This document shows, one piece after another, positions 1 through 11,399 of a stretch of DNA of 64,000 nucleotides. The translations under genes and the position numbers were made by a program. Positions within the stretch are counted from its first letter, which is position 1; every line of letters starts with the position of its first letter. The stretch is from Isoetes taiwanensis (lineage: Eukaryota; Streptophyta; Lycopodiopsida; Isoetales; Isoetaceae). Below the pieces are notes generated by a model. That model saw only the letters and a program-made list of their open reading frames with translations. It made no database searches and was not told where the DNA came from. The DNA is taken from positions 1,250,627-1,314,626 of the forward strand of contig JAJEKV010000077.1 of assembly GCA_021234155.1 (NCBI GenBank). Reading direction: 5' to 3'.

Positions 1-1519
1 AGATTTCGAGGAAGAGGATTGAAGCCCTCTAAACTGGCACCAACAGAAGGTGCGGGAACTACCTGACGTGTTTGTGCTAGCTTGTGTTGTAGTGGTCGCG
101 TATCTTTTGTTGCTTGCAATAATTTGCAATCTCTAGTTTTGCCTCCACATAGATCACCACACTTGTCTTCATCCCGTAACTCAAGATAGTGTAAGATCCT
201 AGAAAGTGATCCAACATGGAAGTTTGAGTCATCTTTCCACAGATCAAGTGAGAAATGACCGTAAGCCCGTCCACCATGACCATGTGTCAATGCTCCTGTC
301 AAGCTGCTTTTAAGGCGATCTCCTCTCCAAACTGACTTTGCAAGGTGATGACTTCTTGGTGTAAGAGTTTTCACCTGATCCATCTTGTCATGTATTATAC
401 AAAGATAATTTTCTGGAGAACGATGAGATAGTGCCAATGCCAATATTGACTCCCTACAGAACGTTGTTCCAACATAATAATGCGTCTTGGTTGAATTGCA
501 AGGTTCACGCCCTCCCCCTTTTTTTTTTCCATTTTACGCTTGATGACTACACATGTATTACACTTGGAGAATGCTGAATTTTTTGCTATGCTAACATGCG
601 GAAACTCCTTGTTCCAAACCTTATAAAAGAAGGTAAAGTTATACATTGTCTGTCAACTCTTGGACTACTGACATTCAATTCCTTGTGTATGCTCTTCTTA
701 TTGAGGATTGACTAAGTTTGCGAACATTCTCCTTATGTCACCCTTTCCCTTTTTACTCCTATGTGGAATGCTCTGCTCATTTTTCAAGAATGAAGGTATC
801 AAGCACACCGTTCAGTAGCTAGTGTATGGCGATCGAGGTTTCTTGGAGCACAGATATTACCGGTGCTTTCCGCTCTCTTTTCGCCTTCAAATTGAACCTC
901 TTTCTCCAACTATAGAGCGTGGTCGAGAGCAACCCCTAAAACAAGTTAAGCCATGCATAATGACAAAGATTCCACTCGAGACCACTACTTTCCCGCCGAA
1001 AGTGCCCCTGTATAGTTACACTCAACACGTCAAAAACAAAAGCGTAATCCTTTCCTTTTGCTTGATTGAGAATAAAACTCTTTTCTTAAATCACATACTT
1101 GATGATGTGGTTTAGTTTCTTTGTGCAATTGTCTTTTGCAGCAATTTGTTTTGAGAGCATTCTTGATTGCTTTTGGGCGCGCACATCCTTTCCTTCTTGC
1201 TATCCCCTTGAGGTTCCCTCTCGCACCCTTGAGACATAAGTGTATTTCCTTTTTCGCCCTAAATTGCTTCTCCCCCGGTTTCTTCCAGGCATTCATCCTC
1301 CAAGCTATCTTCTTCAATAGCCCTCATTGCGGCTTCGAGCCGAAGGTGTTGGGATCTTGTCCTACCATCGAGTAGAACATCACAGCTCTCCCGAGGGTAA
1401 CCCGGGGATGCGTTTGCGGGAACTGCCACAAGCATGACAGCTTCAGTATATTTTTGGTTTCCAATGTCATCCATTATCTTACCCCCGAAACACCCATCCT
1501 TGATAGACCCAAAACTCAT
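1..1519 (-). pseudogene. DUF7869-type transposase-like protein, element A (partial, frameshifted)
   Basis: Fragments in order on the minus strand: a Cys-rich N-terminal piece with TNCCKRQLHKE near 1120-1160, a block with KVWNKEFPHVSIAKN followed by CNTC (395-646), the block NYLCIIHDKMDQ near 380-415, and a block with YGHFSLDLWKDD and FHVGSLSRIL (about 150-290). Each has a counterpart in the same order in the genes at 11.9-14.8 kb and 34.3-37.0 kb. The region with DNCxGQNKN and GHTHxDxD would lie beyond the left edge. The reading frame changes several times, so this is decayed or the sequence contains indels. I know the family as DUF7869, of uncertain biochemical function, common in mosses, lycophytes and animals. 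Its place in a repeat-bounded element suggests a transposase (inference). Confidence 0.65.
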
Positions 1520-1523
1520 CGTC

Positions 1524-1754
1524 CTATAGCATCACGGGGATCATTTGAAAGGCTATATTGCCCGGAATACTTGGACACAATACATGAGTGAAGAATGTGG
1601 CATGGCATACAGGAGTAGATCTGTTCGGGAGTAATTGACCTCTTGAGGGCTTATAAATCTGAGGAGGCCTAGGCGTTCTGTAGATTTTCATGTTCTCCAA
1701 TCTCCACAACAATTTCTTCATCCTCGGTTGTTCTAGTCTTGCTTGGTTCACCAA
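1524..1754 (-). other. Possible upstream exon of the element A DUF7869-type gene
   Basis: Open minus-strand frame directly upstream of the recognisable DUF7869-type pieces (starts MVNQARLEQPRMKKLL). Charged at the N-terminus, no recognised domain. It would be an N-terminal exon or leader by position only. Confidence 0.2.
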
Positions 1755-2164
1755 ACTCGACTCTCCGGCGAGGTCCGGGTAACTAGGGGAAGAGGGTGGG
1801 CTACTTTCGATGAATCCTCTGAAGATCCCAAATTAAGGGTTGGTCGAAGATGTGTCTTAAGCTCAAGGGCCACTCAGCGTGCCTTACATCCCCTTTGACC
1901 CAATGAATGAAAGTGCCAATTGCCTCTTCAATGTTATCGCACCCCACATGGTACTTTGGAAGTTACGTTGAACCGACCAATGACTCTTTCACCTCAATTG
2001 CAAAGTTCGAATCTTGTACCTCCGGCCATGAAGGTAGGTTCTCTCCAGGAGATGACCCCTAGCAATAATTGTCCTTCCTACGAAGAGGTTGTACAAGGAA
2101 AATTGAAGCGCAATAAGAAAGGCAATGTCATTAGGAATACAAACTAAATATGCAAAATATGTCA

Positions 2165-2460
2165 AAAACACAAAAAATGGCACCATTTAAATACACGCAT
2201 AAAGGCAAATTTTGGGAAAAATTCAGCCAAGATTGCCACTTTCCAGGAAATAGAGCCATGGGCCATTTGGGCATTTTGGCATATGTGATATTGCCACTTT
2301 TAAAGGGAAATAGAGCCATGGCGCCATTTGCGAATAAATGGCGGTATGTGTGATATTACCACTACTATACCGAGGAAATAGAGCCATGGCCATTTCCACT
2401 GCGCGGTCACAATTTTGATGAGCTATCAAAACTAGCATGCCACCATTTGCCTGGTGCTAT
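2165..2460. repeat. Palindromic repeat cluster of element A
   Basis: Four or more copies of a motif centred on GAGCCATGG or ATGGCGCCAT, each preceded by GGAAATA and spaced about 60 bp. The cluster lies between the two divergent genes of element A and has no credible coding potential; the short open frames here follow the repeat. Confidence 0.6.
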
Positions 2461-3780
2461 TGCTAAATGCCGTGAATAAGATCAAGCTAGGAACCCTTTT
2501 GATTGTTCTTAAATTAAGATGCATCTAGAATATTAAACAACCACAAACAACATTCATCTAATATGCACCTAGAATGCACTCACCCATACTATGCTTGGTT
2601 GCACAACTTCATACATGGTTGCGTTGAGACTCTTCATAGAAGAAGCCTTCTATGAAGAGGGTGGAATCATATCTTAAATTGTTCAATCATACCGCAAATG
2701 TATGCCACCAGTTTCACGCTCACTAGCTTCTTTTCTTTGCAATAAAGCTAGTGGGCGAGGGCGTCAGTGGCATACATTCAGTTTTGGCTTATATGCCATC
2801 GGTAAGCATAGCATGGGTATCATTCCAGAAGCAGGAATATGCGGAAACCATGGTTGAACAAAGACTTACTTGATATTAGGCGGATCCATAGTTCTTGGCT
2901 GCAATAGAACTCTAACTGAGAAGAATTCAAGTGTATAGCGCCCTAACGAGATGGCGCCCGACATGCGGATCTCCACGAAGCTCTAAATTGCACAAATCTC
3001 CTCAGGAAGTGCCTAGAACACCGGCGCCTAGAACCCCAAAGCTCTTATCCTCCAGTAGCGATAGGCTTCGCATCACTTTGAGATATGCAACTTCATAGCG
3101 CCCTAAACAATCTAGTCGCCCTAAAACTCGGCGGTGATGAAAAATCGCGGGGCGTTTGGAAGGGCGTTTTGAAATTTAAATTTGGGATTTGCGTTTTTGA
3201 AATTTAAATTTGGGGCGTTTTCAAAATTTTAAGCCGCTAGCCCCAAAAAAATGGCCGGACATTTTAAGCGGGGCGTTTACAACATTCCGCCGCCTAAATT
3301 TAAAAATGGCGGGACATTTTAAGGACGTTTACCACATTCCGCCCGCCTAAAATGCGTGCATTTTCCCTTTTTTTTTTTTCCGGGCGGCGCCATTTTGGAA
3401 CCTGCGCCATTACAACATTGGCGCCAGTTGGAAATTTGATTTCATTATTTTTCTTTCGTGTTCAAGCCGCCCGGCGCCCGGTGCTTTGCGCCGACTCCGG
3501 CTCAATGGCCTTCGTCCGGCTTGACTCCGGCTGGCCTTGGCCTTGATTACCCGGCGCTTGGCCCTTTCGTCACTGCTCGAGAAGGCCACTTCGGTGGCCC
3601 TATACGCGCGGTCGAACCCCCATTTCAGCTCGGCGTCGCGCCCCGGCACAAAGGCCTTTGAAGACCGGCACCATGGAAGACCACGCATCTTACTGGTTCT
3701 GGTTAGTACTTGTCCCATTCTCTTTCATTTCTAAGTTTGTAATCTAAATGGCGCCGTGGCGCCATTTGGATGTCGTGTAG
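2461..3780. other. Intergenic region of element A with GC-rich direct repeats
   Basis: No gene recognised. The stretch 3120-3360 contains repeated GGGCGTTT and GAAATTTAAATTTGGG units and a repeated GGCGGGACATTTTAAG-like segment. The open frames at 3352-3734 overlap on both strands in GC-rich sequence and show no family resemblance. Position between two divergent genes makes it the likely promoter region (inference). Confidence 0.4.
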
Positions 3781-4740
3781 TCTTTGCTAGCTGTAGGTCC
3801 TTGTCCCATAAGTAGGTGATAAGCTGAGCAAATAATGGCGCCATTTCAGTCTAAATCCCATAAGTAGGGGATAAGCCAAGCAAATGGGCGCCATGGCTCC
3901 ATTTGGAGGTCTAAGAATCCCATAAATGGGTGATAAAATTTGAGCAAATGGCGCCATGGCTCCATTTGCAGCAAAAAATCCCATAAGTAGGTGATAAAAA
4001 TTTGTGGGTCCTTGTCCCATAAGTAGGTGATAGGCGAGCAAATGGGCCATGGCCATTTCAGTCTAAGTCCCATAAGTGGGGGATAAGCCAAGCAAATGGC
4101 GCCATGGCTCCATTTGAGGTCTAAGTCCCATAAATAGGGGGATAAGCCAAACAAATGGCTCCATGGCTCCATTTGAAGGTGATCCCATAAATAGGTGATA
4201 AAGTGAGCCAAATGGAGCCCATGGCTCTATTTGGAGGTCTCAGTCCCATAAATAGGTGATAAGCTGAGCAAATGGCGCCATGAAGCCATTTGAAATCTAG
4301 AATCCCATAAGCGGTGATAAGGTGAGCAAATGGAGCCATGGCTCCCATTTGGAAGTCTCGATCCCCTATAAATAGGTGATAAGCTGAGGCAAATGGAGCC
4401 ATGGCTCCATTTTGCAGCTTTAAGGGACCTCTTATGGGACTTAGATTCCTTCAAATGGGGGTTTCATTATCACCTATTTATGGGATTCCATGGTCCAAAT
4501 AGATCCATGGCTCCATTTTGCTCATCCATCACCTATTTATGGACTTAGACCTTCAAATGGAGCCATGGCTCATTTGTATAAGTCGCACTTAGATGCCTGT
4601 GAAAGCAGCTGGAGCCATGGCGTTATTTGTTAATCTATAGTTGGTCTTTTTGCATCTTTGAGCATGCTTCGTGGATTATTGTTTAGCTGAGCAAAATAGC
4701 CATGGCGCCATTTGCTAGCTCTATCTTTTATTAAGCGGTG
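3781..4740. repeat. Large palindrome array of element A
   Basis: About a dozen units of roughly 55-62 bp. Each has CCCATAAATAGGTGATAAG, then GAGCAAATGG, then a palindromic core GAGCCATGGCTC or GGCGCCATGGC, then CCATTTG. At 4391-4412 the core is a perfect 22-bp palindrome (AAATGGAGCCA plus its reverse complement). After about 4430 the units run in the opposite orientation (CACCTATTTATGGG), so the array itself is an inverted structure. The overlapping minus-strand open frames with repeated YLWD/YGAMAPFA segments are products of the repeat. Confidence 0.85.
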
Positions 4741-6082
4741 GGTATTAAATATTTGGTTGTCTTTTGTTGCGGTGGGGTGAGAAGAACCATCTTTCCAATC
4801 GATGCGGTGCGTGATGAACAAAAAGGAAGTGGGCTATGGATGTCATCCAGCCCATTTCGGATCTCCCTTACGGGTTCCTTGGGGAGATCGTAGGAGAGAG
4901 CTATGTTTGCTTCTCGAGAGAGAATAATGAACCTGATTCTAAAGCTTATTCTCCGGCATAGTTATTATATGAAGGAAATGTTCGAAGCGGTCGGCACGAT
5001 TGGCTCAGCGTGGTGATTGAGGATCCAGTTGAAACCAAATTACTCATTTATTACGTTGGTGGCGGTTCTATGATCACTTATGCTCCCAAGCATCTGAGAA
5101 TGCTTCTGGGTGTGCAAGAAAACATGGTTGGGCCTTGACTTCATATGAGAGTATTGAGAGTCGCGGGCATAAAGTCTATTGATGGCGTCTTGAGAGGCTA
5201 CAACATATTTGCGCCTATTATGAATAAGTCAAAAGAACTCTCCATCTCTTTACGCTCGTGGCTATTGAACTCCCCGAGGCCAACTCCACACATCATAGAC
5301 ACCGGCCTCGGCCGAAAACGGAGTTGCAAGATGAAGCAAAAGGGTAAGCCCCAAAGAATCATAAGGATGCGTAAAACGAGGAGGGAGGGAAAGAAGATAA
5401 GGAGAAGGGAACTTCAGTAGGGCGTAGGCAAGGAAAAACCCCGGGAAGAAGAAGATGTACAAGGGGAGGAAGTGAGAAGGCGTAAGATGTAGTGGAAGCG
5501 TAATCCAAGGAAAAGAAAAACAGGTTTAGAAAAGAGGAAAGATAAAAAGGACAGGGTTGACAAGGAAGCAGAAAAGAAGCAGAGGAAGGCAGAGAAGAAA
5601 AGGAGAAAATCTGCTGAAGCCGAAAGCACACCAAAAAGATCCAGGGTGGAACGTCGGCCAAGCCCTGCACACAGTGAGACTGAAACCAGTATGGAGCCGT
5701 CGCCTATACGCTAGAAGGTCTTCTGGGCACATTGAGCGGTCCGAAAGCGGACGCCTAAAAATCCGGGAAGCACACGTTTCGGATATCAAAAGAGTTGCTC
5801 GAGCAGACACAACAGATTAAGCCTGAAAAAGCAGAGGAAGAGAAGGCTGCAGAGGAGGCGTTGAGAAAAATCGCTGAGCATCGGCATCTCTTTCCTCTGG
5901 GAATTACATATACCAAAAAAATTGATATTCTCAAGCTACACCAAGGGCCGCCAAATCTTACTTCTAGGCCAAGGAATATGGCGCACGTCAAGAACCTTTG
6001 TGACTAGTTCCAGGACCATCCACATCTTTGTCTTCGGATCGGATGTAGTGCCATTCGACCCTAATACCGGGAAACTGCTTGC

Positions 6083-6412
6083 TTGGAAAACAGAGAAAGA
6101 TCTGCAAGAGGCGAGTATTATCTCGTGAATGGCAATCATTCAAACATGGCATCTCAGATAGTATGTTTTGGGTTGGGCACCCCTGAGTCTATGAGAGAAA
6201 TGCAAAAGATATACAGGTTCCACAAATGTCGGATTCTATCCGGAACGGCAAGTGAAGCCGAGTATTTACAACTTAGCTGCGAAGTCAATGACATTGCTGG
6301 TACCATCTTCAAAGAACCTTTCATTGACAAGATAATACATCCGAGGGGGTCGATAAAGCATGTGGTAAAGGGACCGACTCGGGGAGCTGGTCGATCCCGT
6401 AATCGATGCTTA
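6083..6412 (+). other. ParB-like domain of the element A protein
   Basis: The segment reads YYLVNGNHSNMASQ, then about 20 residues, then RFHKCRILSGTASEAEYLQL and CEVNDIAGTIFKEPFIDKI. ParB/Srx-type domains have a strand, a GxxR/H turn and helix, a beta segment, and then an xExEA...N segment before the recognition helices. The homologous segment of element B (17,519-17,712) has YFVLGDTHSFKARRQL and TDSEAKLLAMSHNVDN in the same positions. Assignment is by pattern; no profile search was possible. Confidence 0.55.
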
Positions 6413-6469
6413 CAAGGTATGTTCTTACCAATATACATTTATTTTTCTTTTTAAGGCTTTATTTCACTT

Positions 6470-6635
6470 CTAAATGGCCACCGCGGCCATTTAGAAGTGA
6501 ATAGAGCTTCGTCCGGGAAATGAAATGGCGGCGTGGCTCCATTTCATTTCAAAATGGTGCCCGGCTCCACTCATTTCAAATGGCGCCCGTGGCTGCCATT
6601 TGAAAATGAAGTGGAGGCCCCATTTCATTTCTATA
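6470..6635. repeat. Intronic palindrome cluster of element A
   Basis: Four to five degenerate copies of AAATGGC-GCC-CCATTT-type palindromes alternating with TTCATTTC spacers. They fall between the ParB-like exon (donor near 6416) and the next exon (about 6740), hence in an intron. Confidence 0.6.
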
Positions 6636-7302
6636 TACCATTTACATTACGCGGTCTTACACAATCGGGCATTTCCTTTTTCAAGCTACCTAACATTAGC
6701 GAGAAGTGACCATGCGCCAATAAATATCCAAAGGATTTCAATTCTTGGATATTTATGCGGATCGCGCTATTCGATAAATTTATGACGATCTGGAACTCGT
6801 GGAAAGAAAAGAAATTGAAAGACAATAAGGGCCAGACTATTGCACCTGTCCGGAGTAAGGAAAGCGATTACTTCAGCCAGTCGTATTTACGTTCATGTCG
6901 TGGCATGATCTCACGAGACATGGAAAGACTCTTGATGAAGTGCTAGGTGGCTCTACATATGTCAAGGTCACTAGTGATTACAAAGGAGATCGCTTCTTCA
7001 AGGTTAGAGCACAAACTTACAAGACCCTTGCTTTTTTTAAGAAATGATTTTCGATTATGTGGATGAAAATTTTCGCATAGATTCACATCTTTCGAAAATT
7101 TTTAGTAGCCTAGTGCCCTGGGGTTTGAAGATGATGATTTGATTGGTTTTGGCACTCTACATAACAGTGGTACAAAGAAGCTTCTAAAAAACCAGCCGAG
7201 GCTACTACGCGCCGTCCTTGGCTAGGCTCATAAGAAATAGAATCGATGGGAGAAGAAGCGGAAGATATAACGGTTGAAGTGGAGGTCATCGGCAGGAAAA
7301 GG

Positions 7303-8008
7303 CGTTGTCGATGTGATCCTTTGCCCGCAACATTCGATTGCTCTTGACACTAGAAGTCTCGTGCCAATGTGGGATAAGCGAGACACTATCAGAAGTTTTT
7401 CAACGGCATGTTGAACACAAAGGCCGAGTCATACGGATTGTATGCTTTGCCAAGGTTGGGATAATATTTGTCGTTTTCGGTCTTTGGATAACTTGGAGTC
7501 TCGATCCAGGGTGTACATTGGTTCATACGAGGATCCATATAGAAAAGATGAACCTAAAGGGGTCCAGGAATTGCATGTGCTGGTCTATGCCACCAAGATT
7601 CAGCTTACACCCTCAGCACAAGTGGAGGATCTCAATCTCAGGTTGGGTTATGATGATCATCCTCAAGTAGCTCCTCCAATTCCAGACATAAACGAGGAAG
7701 AGGCCGGTGCAGAAAAGGAAGAAATGGTTGAGAAGTTGCTACATGGCCGGTTTCGCTATTCTTGGCAAGGCATGCCAGGAGATATTTTGATGAAAAACCA
7801 GCTATCTGCTGCAACTGCCTCTTATTTTGTGCAGAAGTTGGTACCTCCAGGGACAGGTGTTTTTGATTATTTCTCTTGTGGCGCCTTTGCTAGGGCGGCT
7901 CTGCAGCACAAGAGATTCTGTATAGTGTTTGAGCAGACTAAGGCCAAACAAAAGTGCTTGCAAGGAATTCTGAACAGGATTGAACGTATCTATACTCCAA
8001 TCTTGCAA
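7303..8008 (+). other. Class-beta amino-methyltransferase domain, element A
   Basis: A motif-IV-like segment (DVILCPQHSIALDTRS followed by MWD) at about 7310-7377 precedes a motif-I-like segment (PGTGVFDYFSCGAFARAAL, then HKRFCIVFE) at about 7841-7935. The order IV then I is that of class-beta N4/N6 methylases. The substrate loop is CPQH where DPPY/DPPW is usual, and the glycine motif is FSCGA instead of FxGxG, so catalytic competence is doubtful. Confidence 0.65.
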
Positions 8009-8504
8009 GCAACGCCTATTAATGAGATGCAGGGTGCTACTTGGAGGTGGGGGGGAGGCTCTTGGAGGTGACCTGGGTTGCTACTGGAGGTGACCAGGAA
8101 GCCTCCACAAGTGCAAACGTGGATAACATTCAAGGAGAGCCGGTAGACGTGGACATCAATGTGATACAAGCAGCAAAGTATGATCTCTCCAAACTTGATG
8201 ATCCTGATTTTCTTAAAAATTTTACTACAGGTTCTTTGCAGCCGTTTCCTCGTGGCTCCACTGCTGAAGCCGAGCCTGCATGAGTCTTGTATATATTTCA
8301 TGTAATATAAAACATCTTCATGACTATCGTCATTGGTGCACTTTGTTAAAATATACTTGTTATTGTGTGTCTTCAAATGCTACTCTTTATCCTTTTTCTA
8401 TTGCAAATGCTATGGTTGCTGTAACGGTCCATTGCAACGGTCATTTGCAACGGTCCATTGCAACGGTCTATATGTATATATTTAGCATGGCAAAATAGAA
8501 GAAG

Positions 8505-9006
8505 ATGGTGGCCACTCGTCAGGTCCAACAACAACTTCATGAGCGCCTCGTATTGCTTAATGATCTTCAACGAGAGGAGTGTGTAAAAATTGCCGAGGAC
8601 AACAACATTTGTACATTCAGAAGTAAGTTTCAAATTATTTTCATTCTCTCTTATAAATTTGCAACTGCTACGATTAGAATGCTTCTAACCATCCTATTGC
8701 TGATGACACAGAAGCTGTGTCTGATGGGCTATATAAAGTACCCCCTGAAAACTGGGAGGAGGGGGCTTCATCCGACGAAGAAATGCTAGCATAAACAAAG
8801 TTCGAATCAAGGCTCTGAAGAGATTGTTATCTATGGACCACCTGTGGGTCAATAACACAATGCGCCCTACTTTCGCAGAGATGTATGTTCAACGAAGGTT
8901 CGAGAAACAGCTCTTGGTCAAAAACTTGCTGCGTGATCGTCCAGAGATCGTCCAGAGATGCCCATCGAAGTCCCTGATGTTACAATTCTTGATCTCCCGG
9001 ATATGA
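8505..9006 (+). CDS. Small downstream gene of element A
   Basis: Exon 1 (8505-8622) starts MVATRQVQQQLHERL and ends at a consensus donor GTAAGT. The acceptor at 8711 joins in phase to a piece reading AVSDGLYKVPPENWEEG and SSDEEMLA, closing at 8794 for a 66-residue product. An overlapping frame continues with NKVRIKALKRLLSMDHLW and ends at 9006, so a longer protein broken by one frameshift is equally possible. Function unknown; no homologue was found in elements B or C. It lies about 220 bp after the methylase gene on the same strand. Confidence 0.45.
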
Positions 9007-9345
9007 ACTTGCAGGACATTGTAAGGGTGAATTTCTCGGGTTTACCTACTACGAGAAGCCATAATTGATATTCTGTACTTTACTACGCTGCATTATAATG
9101 CTTTAGTTGTGCTTTCGATTTAAGATGTTCACTGATTACCTACTTCTCAGGCCTTGTCCTCCACATCTACAAATTTAAATGGCGCCATATATTGCCTATT
9201 TCAGGCTGTTTTTTTGCTAAACGTCGCCATAATCATAGGAAATAAGGCCAAAAAATACCCGAAAAAGTATTTTCATTCCTAACTGGAATCACGAAAGTTC
9301 CCATTTTAATGAAATTGTGCTTTATATGTTCAGGGAGCATCACAG

Positions 9346-9358
9346 TGGTATCAGAGCC
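9346..9358 (+). other. tRNA-iMet primer-binding site
   Basis: TGGTATCAGAGCC, one base after the LTR terminal CA. Standard minus-strand priming site of plant Ty1 and Ty3 retroelements. Confidence 0.8.
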
Positions 9359-9810
9359 ATGATTTTGGTTGACCGAAATCATAGCACTGACCAAATCTCC
9401 TAACAGATTAGTTCGGGTAGTTGAGCGGGAGTTTAAGCTAGTTGATTTGCCTAACTTTTTTTGATTTAGTCTTGTGCTAGGTTGATGTAACAAATTGTTT
9501 GAGATTTAGGAATTTTAGGGTGATTCTGGAGGGAAAAAGGTGTAGCTGGAGGACCCAGGTTTAGATGGGCTATAACTTTTAATAGGTAGCTCGGATGAAG
9601 GCGAAAATGGCTCCAACGGCTCGGGCACATCTCAAATACCCTAAGGGGCACGTTTCCCGAGGTTAAAATGGCAACCCCAAGGCTAGAACCCAAAAGGTAT
9701 TTGCCTTGTGGATTTAGGTGTTTAAAATCAAAAGTTATGGCGTATTTTGCAGCCGCCTTTATACGGTCCGCCAGGTATAAAACTGGCGTGAAAAAAAAAA
9801 AAAAGTTTTT

Positions 9811-10230
9811 TTCTTTCCGCCCCCCCATTTCAAACCTATGACCTCCCACTTCCAACCCAACACTCTTTCCATTTTGCCAACTCTCTTTATATAATATATA
9901 TGTTCTATCCCTTTATTATACACATCTAATGCTCTGTTTTATCCGGTTAGTTGGTTCTTTTAAGCAAAAGGTACATCATGGGATGAATCCCTGACCTTAC
10001 GCACCCAAGCCAAAAAATTTTTTTTTTCTTTCCGCCCCCCCATTTCAAACCTGTGACCTCCCACTTCCAACCCAACACTCTTTCCATTTTGCCAACTCTC
10101 TTTATATAGAATATATATGTTCTATCCCTTTGTTATACACATCTAATGTTCTGTTTTATCCAGTTAGCAGTTCTTTTAAGCAAAAGGTACATCATGGGAT
10201 TGAATCCCTGACCTTCTGCACCCAAGCCAA
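9811..10230. repeat. Direct tandem duplication of about 217 bp
   Basis: Sequence from 9811 (TTCTTTCCGCCCCCCCAT) recurs from 10,028 with few changes up to CACCCAAGCC. The copies are separated by a poly-T run and differ by single bases and small indels, so the duplication is fairly recent. It lies in the leader of the LTR remnant. Confidence 0.8.
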
Positions 10231-10642
10231 CACCTTTACCAATAAGCCAACTTCTTTCTTGAAGGGATATAACTGTTTTTCTGGTATTTATAGTGCATCT
10301 ATTGTGGAGGCAACAACTCACCGGAGCAAGCCTTTTCGCCACAACTCCATCGGAGCAAGCCTTTTCGCCATCGACACTGGAGCAAGTTCTCTCGCCATGG
10401 CCGCCGGAGTAAGCAGTCTTGCCATAGCCCACGGGGAGTTGACTCTCGCCATAGCCGACCTCCGCACGACCCGCTCTGCACTATCGCTCGTTTTTTCTTC
10501 CACGCCGCCTTTTCAACACTTACATCGACATGGCCAAGTTGATGTTAATCTCTCCGTAACGTGGCTTGACGGACCCGCGATTCGAGGAAGGAGACCAATT
10601 CCCTCATTTTCCCGACATGCGGTGCTCGTCGTGGAACCGTAG
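10130..10642 (+). CDS. Doubtful ORF with degenerate 10-residue repeats
   Basis: A 170-codon open frame. Its middle part (10,316-10,460) contains about four degenerate 30-bp repeats, giving units such as GASSLAMAAG and GVSSLAIAHG. No domain is recognised, and the frame begins within the duplicated leader. It may be a chance frame over a minisatellite. Confidence 0.15.
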   Translation: MLYTSNVLFYPVSSSFKQKVHHGIESLTFCTQANTFTNKPTSFLKGYNCFSGIYSASIVEATTHRSKPFRHNSIGASLFAIDTGASSLAMAAGVSSLAIAHGELTLAIADLRTTRSALSLVFSSTPPFQHLHRHGQVDVNLSVTWLDGPAIRGRRPIPSFSRHAVLVVEP

Positions 10643-10650
10643 GTGGGGCG

Positions 10651-11399
10651 AACCAATATCTTATCCACGCACACCGGGAATGCAACTTTGTCCTTTTATT
10701 CTATCCCCATTCATTACGATGAGGAAATGTCTCCTCTCCGTATTCAATGGATATAATAATCCATCTCTCTACTATTCAGTAGTAGCTTTGTTTTTCCTAA
10801 TGTAAACCATTCTAGTCTAGAAATTCTTGTCCTTCAATTAGCTAGATGCTTCTTCCATGTATCACTTTGAACCGCCACATGACTTTACTCTATTGTATCT
10901 CACTTTAAAGACATCTTCACTCGTTCCAATTCTACACAAGGATATTCTACCATACTGGAATTCCTTTTAGTCGTTCTCTTAGAATTGTTCTAGTATATCA
11001 ATCTAATGCAAACCAACCATTGTTGACTAGTCACCCCCTTCTACGCTATCTAGATCGCGTTGGGGCGAAGTCTTTCCAACTATTATTTTAGTGTCTAAAC
11101 GTCATTAAGTTTCGCAAATGAACTTACATATTCCAACGGATTATGTGAAGATCCCAAAGGACCGTACCACCCAAAGACCCCTCAAGATAGGCCTCCTCTA
11201 TTACGAGATCTTGTTATCCTAGGACATGGAAGTCTTCTTCCCTAAGCCGTCCACCAAATCTTTAAAGAGTTTTTCAGCTCTTGCTGCCTTTCAAGCCTCA
11301 AGTCTACCTTTGCATGTTAGCAAAGACCACCCTTTATGTTAGTTAATAACCTTCCTATCCAGATTGCTAAATATCATTAATAAGGGTCCTTCATTCCTT
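10651..11399. other. No gene recognised
   Basis: Pyrimidine-rich plus-strand sequence without a supported coding frame. Its composition resembles 29.0-31.3 kb on the far side of element B, so the two may be parts of one older element split by B. I could not align them well enough to prove this. Confidence 0.3.

Larger units (their letters stand above)
4836..8283 (+). pseudogene. ParB-like / class-beta DNA methyltransferase gene, element A (multi-exon, frame breaks)
   Basis: Coding pieces in order: 4836-5138 (MDVIQPISDLPYGFLGEI, one in-frame stop); a Lys/Glu-rich linker 5300-5870; a ParB-like segment about 5900-6412; a donor GTATGT after 6415; an exon 6755-6946; a methyltransferase segment 7303-8008; a C-terminal tail 8041-8283 ending in a stop. 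The methylase part is one uninterrupted 7442-8071 frame; a G-rich stretch near 8050 shifts the frame into the tail. ParBc followed by an N6/N4 methylase is a known bacterial and phage architecture. Predicted role: site-specific DNA binding and N6-adenine or N4-cytosine methylation in the nucleus. The start is uncertain; the first ATG of the conserved-looking frame is used. Frame breaks may be decay or sequencing indels. Confidence 0.6.
1..9230. mobile_element. Element A: large DNA transposon (left end outside window)
   Basis: Composite element with the same gene plan as the elements at 11.4-29.0 kb and 34.1-46.5 kb: a minus-strand DUF7869-type gene (1-1519), a divergent plus-strand ParB-like/methyltransferase gene (4836-8283), a small downstream plus-strand gene (8505-9006), and a family-specific palindrome built on ATGGCGCCAT or GAGCCATGGCTC in noncoding parts (2165-2460, 3781-4740, 6470-6635, 9178-9192). 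The left terminus lies outside the window. The right terminus is not resolved; it lies between the last coding sequence and the LTR remnant ending at 9344, so 9230 is approximate. Membership rests on gene homology and layout, not on observed terminal repeats. Confidence 0.6.
9231..10650 (+). mobile_element. LTR retroelement remnant: LTR 3' end, primer-binding site, leader
   Basis: GGGAGCATCACA at 9333-9344 is followed by TGGTATCAGAGCC (9346-9358), the complement of initiator-Met tRNA, and then leader sequence including GCTATAACTTTTAATAGG. The LTR end resembles those at 32,825-32,836 and, in reverse, 59,135-59,150. No gag or pol protein is recognisable downstream, so this is a truncated or decayed copy; the right limit is approximate. 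Confidence 0.6.

Noticed and set aside
3787-4454. Several long overlapping minus-strand ORFs with repeated MAPFA...YLWD segments
   Set aside because: They are translations of the palindrome array; all frames stay open because the repeat lacks stops, and no family resemblance exists.
5262-5810. Minus-strand ORFs rich in Phe/Leu/Ser, resembling membrane proteins
   Set aside because: Antisense of the Lys/Glu-rich linker of the plus-strand element A gene.
10130-10642. 170-codon ORF as a functional gene
   Set aside because: Begins inside a duplicated retroelement leader and owes its length to a 30-bp minisatellite; kept only as a doubtful entry.
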